A stretch of 64,000 nucleotides of DNA, from NCBI GenBank assembly GCA_963977415.1, contig CAXBOS010000011.1, forward strand, positions 1 through 64,000, given 5' to 3'. The notes under the pieces were generated by a model. That model had not been told where the DNA came from. It made no database searches and worked only from the letters and a program-made list of their open reading frames with translations. Shown here in pieces: positions 17,116 through 26,784 of this stretch (within the stretch, counting starts at the first letter, position 1; every line of letters begins with the position of its first letter). Position numbers and translations under genes: made by a program. Source of the DNA: Croceimicrobium sp963977415. Its GTDB lineage: Bacteria > Bacteroidota > Bacteroidia > Flavobacteriales > Schleiferiaceae.

Positions 17116-17269
17116 TCTGTAAATTTTTATAAATGTAGAATCTTTTTATCTATTGAGCAGACACATTTAGTAAAGCTATTGCCAAGTGATTAACAGTTTA
17201 GGCCTAATAAGTCAGAAAGCTGAGTAAACGAGTGCTTTTAGCGAGTTATGGCTTAAAAAAGTGATCCAT

Positions 17270-17299
17270 AAAAAAGGCCTCTATGCAAATAGAGGCCTT
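17270..17299 (-). terminator. Intrinsic terminator after the second adhesin copy
   Basis: A perfect 10-bp stem (AAGGCCTCTA/TAGAGGCCTT) with a six-base loop. On the minus strand it is followed by six T residues. It lies 24 bp past the stop codon of the gene at 17323 and separates the two paralogues into independent transcripts. Confidence 0.88.
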
Positions 17300-17322
17300 A
17301 ATAATTTAGTTTACGTTTTTGT

Positions 17323-20300
17323 TTAACGAATCAAAGTGAAGTTTCCGCGTTCTTCAACGGGTGCTTTTCCAGGAGTGGCATACTTAATAAAGTAAATATA
17401 CACTCCCTGTGGAGCCGCATTTCCTGCATCGGTTCCATCCCAACGTACTTGCGGGTCATTCGTTTCAAATACTTTCGTGCCCCAGCGGTTCATAATATAG
17501 AACTGATAGTTCTCAATATCATTCAAGCGCATCGAAGGTCCGAAGGTGGTATTCTCTTCCACCCCACTGCCTGGTCTAAAAGCAGTAGCTAAGAATACGC
17601 GCGCTTCTTGTTGACTGCAGGCTTCGTTGGAAAAGGCATTCATCGGATTACCGAAATTATCAATAATACCTTGTGGATTACCGCCTTCTATCGCTTTAAC
17701 ATAGTAGCAATAGGCTCCTGCATCAGGGTCTGCTGCTACTAAATCGGCTATCTCATAATCGGTATAAGTCGTATCATCACCGCCATTTACGTTTACATTC
17801 TCGCCTACTTTCACGTAGTTGAAGTCTCCTTCGGCACGACGGTAAATCTCGTATTTCTCTACATATCCGCCCCAACCTTGGTAGGAAGTCCAAGTTAAAC
17901 GATTCGTTAAATCGGGCTCTCCTTTTACATTTAGGCGCATGTTACGAGAAATATTACTAATCGTGTCATAACCACCACAGCTATCTGTTGCCGTTACGCG
18001 GTAGAAGTAATCGAACTTATCTGCTTGCACCCCAAAATCTTGGAAAGTGATAATATAAGGAGGTGCCGTAGGCTTACCAATAGTAGCAATCGTGCGGTAA
18101 GGACCAAAATACTCGGGCGCTCTTTGGATCTGGAAGCTTCTCACATCCGCCTTGCCGTCGATATACACATCAATATCTAAAGACTTACGCGTAAAATCGT
18201 TGCTTACGCTTGAGATGTACAATTGATCCGACTGACGTGGCACTTCCGCTTGGATACAAACCGTATTCGATATCGAACTGAAGTTGTTGATGGTATCCAT
18301 CGCTTCTATCGTATAACAATACTGAAAATCTTTCTGCAGTACATTCTGACGGTAAGTTGTGTCATCCGGAGAGGCGGTAAACAATACCGTCGGCCCTATA
18401 ATAGTTCCATCAGGTTCGGTTATTAATGTCCACACGCGATACTGATGCACCCCAGCAGGGAACTCCTTATAAGCATTCCAGCTAATGCGAGAGAAGCCCT
18501 CACATTTATTAATGTAATTACGTAAAAATACCGTGTTATGCGGAGTCACCGCTAAATCATCACTCTGATTTCCACAGCTATCTACGGATACCACTTTAAA
18601 TTGCTCCGAACGAGTATCCGCTTGACTTCCTGCCCATTCGTAAGGCATAGCCGTTCCCGCGGGAATCGTATCTACAATCACCCATCCATTTAATGGATCA
18701 TTGTAAAAGAGGTAAAAGCTTACGATATCTTTATTTTGACTCGCATCAAAATCAATTTCCGCTTTATTATTCATACTAACCGATACGCTACCAATTTCTG
18801 GATTCTCATTATTGGTGCGATCTAAGAAACGGCTCGTGTCTTGCGTGGAACCCGAATAACAGCCTACTACCGTATCGGGTACTCTAATTTGATAGGCTAC
18901 CGTTAAATCACAAACACTTACCGTATCGATAAAACTCGTAGTAGTGGTTTCCCCTACTTTTTGCCAATTGCCGCTACTCTCGGGTGCTTCCACCCAAACC
19001 TCGTAAATATTTCCGCGGAAAGGATTTAAGCCCCCACTATTATAAGGAGTCCAACTGAGCTGCGCATATTCAGGACTACCTGTTGGCACCGCTGTTAAAC
19101 TCATCGTCATGGTATTTATCGTATCACTCGGTAAGGAAATGAAATCGCAAGGACCGGTACTCATTTCCATGTAGAAGTAACTCGTTGCTCCCTGAGAAGG
19201 AACTAGGGTAGAAAGTGTATCAAAGTGAGGGATACTATCCACTACCGTCCAGGGACCATTGGGACTACTTGAACCATAAATACGCCAGTAGTTAAACTCT
19301 AAGATACTGTCCATTACCGGTTGACTCCAACCTAAACGTACCGAACCATCCTTCTGCACATCCGAACATCTAAGTCCAGGTGGATTAGGTTCACCCGCTA
19401 TAACTTCTACAATAATGGTAGCCAGACCCACCTTGGGGGCGGCGCAACCATCATCTTCCATTCGCACCGTAAAATAATAGGTATTTGAAGCCGAGCCACA
19501 ACCCCCAAAGTTCAGGTGAACACAATCAGGAATCCAGAAAAACTCTACCGTATTTTGAATAACACTGCAATAGGTTCCCGTTGAGTTAAAAGAGGTCAAG
19601 GTAGCACAAGGGGCCGCTCCATTACAACCCGTGCTCGAGGCATAGTTGTTTGAGTTTAATTGCAGTCCACCCGCTTTCATACATATCTGCTGGAATGAAC
19701 CATTCGCAAACTGATCTAAATCACGCGCTACTACTCTAAACTGAACGGTATCTTGGGGATAAGTTCTAATACGATATACATTACCCGTACGCACTACATC
19801 GGTGTAAATCGACGTGTCAATTTCCGCCGCTGGGGTACTATTATTAGTCGGACAGCGAGTGCCATTTAGATAATAAACCGGTACGTCACGGAAAACCTCT
19901 CCGATGAGCTGGTTACAACGATATTCTCTAATTACCACGCAACTCGCATACCAACCCTCTACCGGGTTATTTGCTAAAGCGGTTAGTTCTCCCGATTGGG
20001 GATCTAAAGTGTTAGGACCATTACTAGCATTTTCTGTTCCATCAGGAAAGGGAGCGATATTCGAATAACCAGAACTATAAGCAATGTTAGAGTTTGATGC
20101 ATCCCAAGGCTGACCCCAGTCAAATACTAAAGAATCAATATCCTTATCCGACGGTAAGTGGTTAAACTCAAAAAGGTAGTTAGGGCAAGTTACCGCATTC
20201 GCATCTTGAGCAAATACAGGACTATTATCAAAGCAAGTACTAGCATTTAAAGGCTGAGTAGCACCGGGAGGTGTATAAGGATACATCTTAGAACGAAGAA

Positions 20301-20727
20301 AATAACCCGATGCATTAGTATTTACCAAAGAAGGACGACAGCATTGTGTCCAGCTAAACACCCAGCCCGCAGCGGGCGGAACACCATTTAAGGAAACGGG
20401 CGAACTGCGATAGACCCCTTTTTCAATTCCACCATCATCTCCCGATGAGCAATTGATATCAAAACTTGAATTGGGGCAATCTGGAGACACATCTCCCGAA
20501 AGGGCTGGAATATAGGTACATGGAATATTACCAAATGGGCCATTTACATTTTGTGTACCCGTTGGAATAGAGATTCCCGTACAGTCTCTGTAAAGTACTA
20601 AGGTGAAAATATATTGACCATTGGTGGTACATTCCCAATAGATCTCCCCTCCTAAAAGGTGAGAGGCTTTAATATTAGTACTAAACAGTGTAATTACTGC
20701 TACAACTAACCATTTCAAATTCTTCAT
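17323..20727 (-). CDS. Large secreted adhesin-like protein with type IX secretion (type B) C-terminal domain, copy 2
   Basis: Tandem paralogue of the gene at 13711-17115, also 1134 residues when started at 20727 (MKNLKWLVVAVITLFSTNIKA signal peptide). A longer frame begins at 20784 but would add residues in front of the signal peptide and run across the promoter. Domain layout is the same: HLLGGEIYWE module, fibronectin III-like modules, type B sorting domain ending GNFTLIR. The two genes are colinear at a constant offset of 3612 bp. Signal peptides differ strongly, and about ten further substitutions lie before residue 164 (for example CTGIS for CTGAN, SWTQCC for SWTSCC). The core is the same by eye, and the end reads GKAPVEE instead of GDAPTEE. 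It has its own promoter (20747-20777) and terminator. Confidence 0.9.
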   Translation of the reverse strand: MKNLKWLVVAVITLFSTNIKASHLLGGEIYWECTTNGQYIFTLVLYRDCTGISIPTGTQNVNGPFGNIPCTYIPALSGDVSPDCPNSSFDINCSSGDDGGIEKGVYRSSPVSLNGVPPAAGWVFSWTQCCRPSLVNTNASGYFLRSKMYPYTPPGATQPLNASTCFDNSPVFAQDANAVTCPNYLFEFNHLPSDKDIDSLVFDWGQPWDASNSNIAYSSGYSNIAPFPDGTENASNGPNTLDPQSGELTALANNPVEGWYASCVVIREYRCNQLIGEVFRDVPVYYLNGTRCPTNNSTPAAEIDTSIYTDVVRTGNVYRIRTYPQDTVQFRVVARDLDQFANGSFQQICMKAGGLQLNSNNYASSTGCNGAAPCATLTSFNSTGTYCSVIQNTVEFFWIPDCVHLNFGGCGSASNTYYFTVRMEDDGCAAPKVGLATIIVEVIAGEPNPPGLRCSDVQKDGSVRLGWSQPVMDSILEFNYWRIYGSSSPNGPWTVVDSIPHFDTLSTLVPSQGATSYFYMEMSTGPCDFISLPSDTINTMTMSLTAVPTGSPEYAQLSWTPYNSGGLNPFRGNIYEVWVEAPESSGNWQKVGETTTTSFIDTVSVCDLTVAYQIRVPDTVVGCYSGSTQDTSRFLDRTNNENPEIGSVSVSMNNKAEIDFDASQNKDIVSFYLFYNDPLNGWVIVDTIPAGTAMPYEWAGSQADTRSEQFKVVSVDSCGNQSDDLAVTPHNTVFLRNYINKCEGFSRISWNAYKEFPAGVHQYRVWTLITEPDGTIIGPTVLFTASPDDTTYRQNVLQKDFQYCYTIEAMDTINNFSSISNTVCIQAEVPRQSDQLYISSVSNDFTRKSLDIDVYIDGKADVRSFQIQRAPEYFGPYRTIATIGKPTAPPYIITFQDFGVQADKFDYFYRVTATDSCGGYDTISNISRNMRLNVKGEPDLTNRLTWTSYQGWGGYVEKYEIYRRAEGDFNYVKVGENVNVNGGDDTTYTDYEIADLVAADPDAGAYCYYVKAIEGGNPQGIIDNFGNPMNAFSNEACSQQEARVFLATAFRPGSGVEENTTFGPSMRLNDIENYQFYIMNRWGTKVFETNDPQVRWDGTDAGNAAPQGVYIYFIKYATPGKAPVEERGNFTLIR

Positions 20728-20746
20728 TCCTAAACTGATTTGTGCA

Positions 20747-20777
20747 CAAATATATTTTAATAATGATAGGAAGACAA
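20747..20777 (-). promoter_or_regulatory. Promoter for the second adhesin copy
   Basis: On the minus strand TTG (20777-20775) is followed by 20 bp and TATATTTG (20754-20747), a good fit to the Bacteroidota TTG-N19-TAnnTTTG promoter, 20 bp before the start codon. The equivalent position in copy 1 has only TACATTTA, so the two copies probably differ in expression. Confidence 0.6.
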
Positions 20778-20825
20778 GCCACACTTATTTAAGGCTGTTT
20801 CTATCCTATTTTTAGAGATCTAATT

Positions 20826-21767
20826 TTAAAAACAAAGCTCCTTTTTCGCAGAGAGATAATCTTCCCACAGCTCCTTAACAATATGAGCAGCAGGACTAAT
20901 ACTATCAATCAAGCCACTAACCTGCCCTATTTCCAGCTCGCCTTCAATTAAGTCGCCTTCAAACATGCCTTTTTTTGCGCGTGCTCTGCCCAATAAAGTT
21001 TTAAGCTCTTCGGCAGATGCGCCTTTAGCGTTAGCCTCTGCAATTTTTTGATAGAAAGGGTTCTTAATCAAGCGCACCGGGGCTAATTCTTTTAAAGTTA
21101 AAATAGTATCACCCTCTTGTGCGGACAGTACCGCATTTTTAAAAGCTTGATGGGCCGAACTTTCTTCACTTGCCACAAAGCGCGAGCCTATCTGAAAACC
21201 ATCAGCTCCTAATACTTCGGCCGCCAATATCTGTCGTCCCGTGGCGATGCCTCCGGCGGCGATAATAGGAATTTGTAATTTTTGCTTTACCATAGGCACT
21301 AAGCAAAAAGTAGTAGTTTCGTCTCTACCATTATGACCACCCGCCTCAAAACCTTCCACAACGACGGCATCTACTCCTGCCGCTTCTGCTTTAAGCGCAA
21401 ATTTTAAACTGCTTACTACGTGCACCACCGTAATTCCCTCAGACTTTAATTTTTCTGTCCAAGTTTTAGGGTTACCAGCCGAGGTAAACACAATGGGAAC
21501 TTTGTGGGCGATAATAATATTTATCAAATCCTCAATTTGGGGATATAGCATGGGGAGGTTTACCGCAAAGGGTATCTCACCTAAAGCCGTTTTAGCTTTT
21601 TTCAAGTGCTCTTCCAAAACTTCAGGATACATGGAGCCTGCCCCAATAATTCCTAATCCTCCCGCTTTGGAAACCGCCGCCGCCAACTTCCAGCCGCTGC
21701 ACCAAATCATGCCGGCTTGAATTATTGGTTTTTCAATGCCAAAAAGCTTACAAATTCTATTCTCCAT
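20826..21767 (-). CDS. Nitronate monooxygenase-like FMN enzyme
   Basis: A 313-residue TIM-barrel flavoprotein of the nitronate monooxygenase/2-nitropropane dioxygenase family. This family oxidises nitronates such as propionate 3-nitronate, and also includes the related FabK enoyl reductases. Visible motifs are KPIIQAGMIWCSG at the N terminus, AAVSKAGGLGIIGAG, VVVEGFEAGGHNGRD (about residue 140), PIIAAGGIATGRQ and GADGFQIGSRFVAS, which form the FMN phosphate site. The start codon overlaps the stop of the upstream subtilase by 1 bp, so they are likely co-transcribed. The motif order fits class II nitronate monooxygenase better than FabK, but the substrate is not certain. Confidence 0.85.
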   Translation of the reverse strand: MENRICKLFGIEKPIIQAGMIWCSGWKLAAAVSKAGGLGIIGAGSMYPEVLEEHLKKAKTALGEIPFAVNLPMLYPQIEDLINIIIAHKVPIVFTSAGNPKTWTEKLKSEGITVVHVVSSLKFALKAEAAGVDAVVVEGFEAGGHNGRDETTTFCLVPMVKQKLQIPIIAAGGIATGRQILAAEVLGADGFQIGSRFVASEESSAHQAFKNAVLSAQEGDTILTLKELAPVRLIKNPFYQKIAEANAKGASAEELKTLLGRARAKKGMFEGDLIEGELEIGQVSGLIDSISPAAHIVKELWEDYLSAKKELCF

Positions 21768-23341
21768 TAATGCTTGATTAATTGACTGAAAGAACCTTGA
21801 TCGGTCTCAATATTCAAATAATAGATACCACTGGCTAGATCTAATTCCAAACTCAGATTGCTTTCTACCGAAAAACGGTGCTCTTTCTCTAGTAAGATTT
21901 TACCCGATGGATCAAGAACTTTTAGATGCGCATGTACCGCCTCTTGCTCACCGCTAAAATTAATATTTAGCTTATCCTTAAATGGATTAGGGAAAACCGA
22001 GAAACTGGCAATCTTTTGCTCCGCCATATCATCGAGTCCAATAATATAGGCCTGATCGAAATTTGGAATACCATAGCCCAAGAGGTTATCGGGAGTCCAA
22101 TATTGATGAGCACTGCGTTTTACCTGATCTACGATTTCGGCCACGCTGCGCGTAGGTTGGGCTTGAATTAAACAAGCAACCATTCCCGCAACGAGAGGCG
22201 ATGAAAAAGAGGTTCCGCTTCCTGATCTTACGTCTCCATTAAAATTGATAAGGGTTGTCGCTAAGCCCATTGCCGCTACATCGGGTTTAATTCTATTATC
22301 GGCCGATGGCCCTCTACTACTAAATCCTACGTAATTCTCTTGAAAATCAACCGCTCCAACGGCTAGTACACTATCACCGTCTGCGGGAGCACTAATGTAT
22401 TGCCAACTACTAGAACCTTCATTACCAGCGCTTACCACTACCACAATACCTTTTCCCGCAGCCATATCTGCGGCCTGTGTTACTAAGGCGGTATTGCCAT
22501 CCATATCGCTGTAGCTGAAGTTATCGGCGCTATCATCAAAGGTTGAATAACCCAAAGAAGAATTAATTACATCGGCACCCACACTATCGGCAAACTCTGC
22601 GGCAAAAAGCCAATCATCCATTTCCACGGGCGTTTCGGAAGCAATATTTTCGGAAGTTAAAAGCCAATAATTAGCATGAGGTGCGGTGCCCATAAAAACG
22701 CTGTCGGCATTTGCTGCCATGGTCGATAAGACCGATGCTCCATGACTGCCGCCGCCAATGTAAACATTGGTGTCCTTGCTAATAAAATTGTAGGAGCCTA
22801 AAATTCGACCTTCATTGCGTAGACTATCTAAAACCGCTGCCTGAAGCACACCCGTAAAGCCAGCATCAATAACGGCAATTGTTACACCCCTACCAGTGTA
22901 GCCGCGGGCATGCATTAAGTCGCCCTTCAACATTTCCACCTGATCACGCGAAAATCCATAGTCATAAGTACTGCTAGTTCCGCTTAAATGCAGTTTATAT
23001 TGCTTGGGACTTTCTAGCTTTTCTACAAAAGGAAGAGTAGTTAATACTATTGGATTAGGATGTTCAACTAAAGCGTAATTAAACCAACGCGATCGGCCTT
23101 CAATTTTTGCCCCTAACATTTCTAGTTGGGCAATATATTCCTGTGAAACTGGTAAATCATTTTCGCGTAAGGGAATATTATGCCTTTGACGGCGAGCTAA
23201 ACTTGCTGGGCTAAGAACTTTCGTTGCTTCGTTCAATAAGCTTAGTTGCTCGCCTTTATCTTTAAAATAAACTCGTGTTTTTTGCGCATCTACAAAAGTG
23301 TAGGCCAAAATAAAACAACAGGTGAATAATACTTTTTTCAT
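21767..23341 (-). CDS. Secreted subtilisin-family (S8) serine protease with type IX secretion (type A) domain
   Basis: A 524-residue extracellular protease. The signal peptide is MKKVLFTCCFILAYTFVDAQ, followed by a propeptide-like region (about 21-135). The S8 catalytic triad is intact: Asp159 in AVIDAGF, His200 in GGSHGASV and Ser378 in GSGTSFSSP, with the oxyanion Asn307 in SAGNEG. The C-terminal 80 residues are a type A sorting domain (FSVFPNPFKDKLNI, then ASGIYYLNIETDQG), so the protein uses the type IX system. It is 2 bp from mnmA upstream and overlaps the flavoprotein gene downstream, in one transcript with no evident functional link. Confidence 0.93.
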   Translation of the reverse strand: MKKVLFTCCFILAYTFVDAQKTRVYFKDKGEQLSLLNEATKVLSPASLARRQRHNIPLRENDLPVSQEYIAQLEMLGAKIEGRSRWFNYALVEHPNPIVLTTLPFVEKLESPKQYKLHLSGTSSTYDYGFSRDQVEMLKGDLMHARGYTGRGVTIAVIDAGFTGVLQAAVLDSLRNEGRILGSYNFISKDTNVYIGGGSHGASVLSTMAANADSVFMGTAPHANYWLLTSENIASETPVEMDDWLFAAEFADSVGADVINSSLGYSTFDDSADNFSYSDMDGNTALVTQAADMAAGKGIVVVVSAGNEGSSSWQYISAPADGDSVLAVGAVDFQENYVGFSSRGPSADNRIKPDVAAMGLATTLINFNGDVRSGSGTSFSSPLVAGMVACLIQAQPTRSVAEIVDQVKRSAHQYWTPDNLLGYGIPNFDQAYIIGLDDMAEQKIASFSVFPNPFKDKLNINFSGEQEAVHAHLKVLDPSGKILLEKEHRFSVESNLSLELDLASGIYYLNIETDQGSFSQLIKH

Positions 23342-23343
23342 AA

Positions 23344-24528
23344 TTAAAAATTTATAACTCCCGAACCAATCACTTCATTGTTTTGGTACCAAGCCACAAA
23401 CTGGCCAGGAGTAACGGCTTTTTGGGCTTCGTCGAAAATCACATATAAACCTAAATCGGTAGCATGTAGCTCTACCGGAAAAAGGGCTTGACGATATCGA
23501 ATACGTGCTTCGTAACGTGCACTTTCGCCTGATTGTAATTTAAGATCTTCTCTTAACCAGTGCACATCTGCATTAGCGACAAACAAACCGCCTTTACTTA
23601 AAGCAAAATGATTTTCACCTTGCCCGGTATAAATAACATTATTTACGGTATCCGTGCCAATTACAAATAGAGGCTCGGGCGTACCGCCAATGGCCAAACC
23701 CTTACGCTGACCAATCGTAAAATAGTGCGCACCATTATGTTCACCCACCTTTTTACCAAAGTTTGGGTCTAATAAAAACGGAGCTACTTGGCTTTCCCAA
23801 GGACTGGTTTCTGGTAATAACTCTTTATTGAAATCTAAATGCGTTTCTGCTGATATTTCAATTACATCGCCTTTACGCGGCTTTAGTTGCTGCTGCAGAA
23901 AATCAGGTAAACGCACTTTTCCGATAAAGCAAAGCCCTTGTGAGTCTTTCTTATCGGCGGTTACTAAATCTAATTCATGAGCGATGCGTCGTACTTCCGA
24001 CTTCTGCAAAGCACCTATAGGAAAGAGGGCTTTTGCTAATTGCGCCTGATTAAGTTGACAAAGGAAATAACTTTGATCTTTATTCCCATCTGCCCCAGCT
24101 AATAGATGATGCTGTTCTTGCCCGTCTACGAAAGTGGTGCTTTTTTGACAATAATGCCCTGTAGCCACGAAGTCGGCTCCTAAAGCCATGGCCTTATCTA
24201 AAAAAACATCGAATTTTATTTCACGGTTACAAAGCACATCGGGATTGGGCGTGCGACCGGCTTGATACTCCGCAAACATATAATCGACAATGCGATCTTT
24301 ATACTCGGCACTTAAATCGATTACTTGAAAAGGAATGCCCAATTTTTCTGCGACTAAAATTGCATCATTACTGTCTTCTATCCAAGGGCATTCATCGTGC
24401 AGGGTAACGGTTTCATCGTGCCAATTTCGCATAAAAAGGGCTATTACCTCATGCCCTTCTTTTTGCAAGAGATGGGCGGCAACGCTGCTATCTACTCCTC
24501 CACTTAGTCCTACTACTACTTTAGCCAT
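23344..24528 (-). CDS. mnmA: tRNA-specific 2-thiouridylase MnmA
   Basis: Adds sulfur at C2 of the wobble uridine in tRNAs for Lys, Glu and Gln. The 394-residue protein begins with the PP-loop ATP pyrophosphatase motif GLSGGVDSSVAA. The catalytic pair is present: Cys100 (NPDVLCNREIKF) and Cys200 (SQGLCFIGK). The tRNA-binding and beta-barrel domains follow, with TIGQRKGL at about residue 270. It overlaps the upstream MORN-protein gene by 1 bp. Confidence 0.97.
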   Translation of the reverse strand: MAKVVVGLSGGVDSSVAAHLLQKEGHEVIALFMRNWHDETVTLHDECPWIEDSNDAILVAEKLGIPFQVIDLSAEYKDRIVDYMFAEYQAGRTPNPDVLCNREIKFDVFLDKAMALGADFVATGHYCQKSTTFVDGQEQHHLLAGADGNKDQSYFLCQLNQAQLAKALFPIGALQKSEVRRIAHELDLVTADKKDSQGLCFIGKVRLPDFLQQQLKPRKGDVIEISAETHLDFNKELLPETSPWESQVAPFLLDPNFGKKVGEHNGAHYFTIGQRKGLAIGGTPEPLFVIGTDTVNNVIYTGQGENHFALSKGGLFVANADVHWLREDLKLQSGESARYEARIRYRQALFPVELHATDLGLYVIFDEAQKAVTPGQFVAWYQNNEVIGSGVINF

Positions 24529-25241
24529 TATTTTTTTTCCTCTTCCTTTTTACCGTCTTCCTTATCCTCTAGCAAATGGCCTCTGCGCCAAACTTCCTTC
24601 TTTTCTACCTTCGTATTGGTATCGAAGTAGTACCAGTTCCCGTCCATCAATCCTTTTTTATAAGAGCCCTTCATGCGTAATTTACCGGAACTGTAAAAGT
24701 ACATGGCTTGTCCTTGTAAGCTGCCATCTACGTAAGTACCCTTAGCCATGGGTTCTCCACTTTCGTAGAATTGTTTCCACTCTCCCTCCTTCTTGCCATT
24801 AATATAGCTAACGCTTTCTGCAATTTTTCCGTTGGGATAATAATTTAGAGAAGGACCCTCTTTTACACCTTTTTTGTAACTCTCACGAGCCACTAAAGTT
24901 CCCGAGGCATTGTAAAAGGTCCACGTGCTATCTTTTTCTTTGTTCTTATAAAGGCCTTCCGCAGCCAATTTTTTACCATCGCCATACTGATAACTGTAGC
25001 AGTTTCCCGATTTACCTCGAAAAACATTAATGGTTTGTAAGTCGCCGTTAGGAAAATAATATTTAAAGGTATCCACTGGGATTCCGTGGTTAAAGGTTCC
25101 GGTATACCTTACCTTTTTGTTGTCGTAAAGTTTACGCCATTGCCCGTGCTGCTTGCCTTGAGCATCTTTAGGGCTTAGGCTTTCTTGGGCGGCTAAATTA
25201 AAGGTCAATAGAAGACTTAAAACAAAGATTCCTTTTTTCAT
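24528..25241 (-). CDS. MORN/YwqK-type repeat protein
   Basis: A 237-residue exported protein (signal peptide MKKGIFVLSLLLTFNLAAQ) made of tandem MORN-like repeats of about 22 residues. Examples are GQWRKLYDNKKVRYTG, DSTWTFYNASGTLVAR, EGPSLNYYPNGKIAES, EGEWKQFYESGEPMAKG and DGNWYYFDTNTKVEKK. Databases often label such proteins YwqK-family antitoxin, but no toxin gene is nearby and that label should not be taken literally. The C terminus is highly charged (Lys/Glu). It is the first gene of a likely YwqK-mnmA-subtilase-flavoprotein transcript. A TATTTTTG sequence lies only 5 bp upstream on the minus strand, which would imply a very short leader if it is the promoter. Confidence 0.82.
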   Translation of the reverse strand: MKKGIFVLSLLLTFNLAAQESLSPKDAQGKQHGQWRKLYDNKKVRYTGTFNHGIPVDTFKYYFPNGDLQTINVFRGKSGNCYSYQYGDGKKLAAEGLYKNKEKDSTWTFYNASGTLVARESYKKGVKEGPSLNYYPNGKIAESVSYINGKKEGEWKQFYESGEPMAKGTYVDGSLQGQAMYFYSSGKLRMKGSYKKGLMDGNWYYFDTNTKVEKKEVWRRGHLLEDKEDGKKEEEKK

Positions 25242-25277
25242 ACTACAAAAATACTAGCTTTAATTGGCATGATTGCC

Positions 25278-25306
25278 TTGAAACGTTAAGGGCTTATATT
25301 AATTTC
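25278..25306 (+). promoter_or_regulatory. Promoter for the membrane glycosyltransferase gene
   Basis: TTG at 25278-25280, an 18-bp spacer and TAATTTCG at 25299-25306, one mismatch from TAnnTTTG, with the gene starting 27 bp further on. A second TTTTGCGCGC follows at 25311-25320. Confidence 0.5.
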
Positions 25307-25332
25307 GCAATTTTGCGCGCGAAATATATAGA

Positions 25333-26784
25333 ATGAACAAAAAAATACGCAAACCTTGGGTAAGTTGGGTAATGGTACTTTTAAGCCTTGGCTTTTTTAG
25401 CCTTGTGCTTTTGCGGGCATTAAAGCTTTCCGTTACACACGATGAAGCTTATACTTATCTGCATTATGTAACCAAAAACTGGTGGAGTATTATCATTTAT
25501 AAACCTCCGCACATTCCTAACAATCATATTTTAAACACCTTACTGATTAAAATGAGCTGTGGGATATATGGTACCACACCCTTTACTTTGCGTCTACCCA
25601 ATATTCTATTTTCGCTAGTCTATTTTTGGTATGCGGCTAGTATTGCAAAGTCTTTCCGCTTTCCGGGCATCCAAATTTTAGCCTTTCTGGCCCTTTGTTT
25701 ACAGGTATATTTCTTCGATTTCTTCTCTTTAGCGCGTGGCTATGGAATGGGCTTAGCCCTAATGATTGCGAGTATCTATCACCTTTATATGTACCGCGAG
25801 CTTAACAATGGTCATCATATATGGCGAACTTTAATATTCGCTGCTTTTGCCGTTTACGCCAATTTCACCTTCCTCTATGCTTTTGTGGCTTTAACCATGT
25901 TACTGGTAATATTATGGCTGCAAGAAGGCAATGGTGGCACCAAAACTATCGGTATTTTATTGCGTCCAGTATTAATTGTTACGGGAATTCTCTTTGTATT
26001 TATTGTTATTCCCCTTAAAAACATCAGTGGCGATTTATTCGGGGGTGAAACCAGTTTTTGGCGTGATACAGTCGATTCCTTGTCTTGGAATATGCAGTAC
26101 GGGCAGCATTATGAAATCTCTAGTACCCTCTCCTATTTCGTAGCTATTATAATATTGGTCGGTGCCTTATTCTTTATATATGATACTTTTCAAAACAGCC
26201 TTAGCCGTTTTCGCTTTTACCAAGAGGCCCTTCTTCTGCTCTGTCTTACTGCCACAGTGCAAATTTTACAACACTTGATATTAGGCGATCAGTTTTTAAT
26301 GGGCAGGACCGCTTTGGTTTACGCTCCCCTCTTTTTAGTTTATATTATTTTTCTTTTTCAACGCTTTAACGAATTTAAAGCGGGCGAAAACATTCAATTG
26401 GTGCTAAATAGTATTTGGGTGATTCTATTGCTCATAAACTTTAAAGCGATTAACCTTAGTCATACTTTCGAGTGGCAGTATGATGCCTATAACAAGGAAG
26501 CGTTAAATTTAATTGAAGAAGATGCGCAAAAGCGCGAACTAGGGGAAGTTAGTCTTGGAATAAACTGGCTTTTCGAACCTAGTTTGAATTTCTACCGTAT
26601 TGCGGGCGAAAAGGAATGGTTACTTCCGCTTTCGCGGGATGGCTATCAAGATGAAAACTATCGCTACTATTACCTATTGGGAGATACTGACCAAGAAGTA
26701 ATTGATGCTGCAGAATCTTCTGGTTGGAGCCTGATGGCTAGTTTCCCTAACAATAGTTATTTGTACCGAAATGAAAACTACTGA
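25333..26784 (+). CDS. Polytopic membrane protein, GT-C (PMT/ArnT-like) glycosyltransferase candidate
   Basis: A 483-residue integral membrane protein with about ten hydrophobic segments starting at residue 12. Features of GT-C lipid-linked sugar transferases are present: an acidic motif after the first membrane segment (VTHDEAYTY, about residue 36), a long first loop with IPNNHILNTLL, and PFTLRLPNILFS, as in family GT39 and ArnT-like proteins. These enzymes use polyprenyl-phosphate sugars as donors on the periplasmic side. The gene converges with the GT2 gene (7-bp overlap of 3' ends). The GT2 genes next door could provide a polyprenyl-phosphate sugar, but the acceptor is unknown. Confidence 0.65.
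   Translation: MNKKIRKPWVSWVMVLLSLGFFSLVLLRALKLSVTHDEAYTYLHYVTKNWWSIIIYKPPHIPNNHILNTLLIKMSCGIYGTTPFTLRLPNILFSLVYFWYAASIAKSFRFPGIQILAFLALCLQVYFFDFFSLARGYGMGLALMIASIYHLYMYRELNNGHHIWRTLIFAAFAVYANFTFLYAFVALTMLLVILWLQEGNGGTKTIGILLRPVLIVTGILFVFIVIPLKNISGDLFGGETSFWRDTVDSLSWNMQYGQHYEISSTLSYFVAIIILVGALFFIYDTFQNSLSRFRFYQEALLLLCLTATVQILQHLILGDQFLMGRTALVYAPLFLVYIIFLFQRFNEFKAGENIQLVLNSIWVILLLINFKAINLSHTFEWQYDAYNKEALNLIEEDAQKRELGEVSLGINWLFEPSLNFYRIAGEKEWLLPLSRDGYQDENYRYYYLLGDTDQEVIDAAESSGWSLMASFPNNSYLYRNENY

Noticed and set aside
20728..20784. Longer start for the second adhesin copy
   Set aside because: It would run across the promoter and precede the signal peptide. Starting at 20727 makes both copies exactly 1134 residues.
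24528..25241. Toxin-antitoxin antitoxin (YwqK annotation)
   Set aside because: The protein is a secreted MORN-repeat protein and no toxin gene is adjacent.
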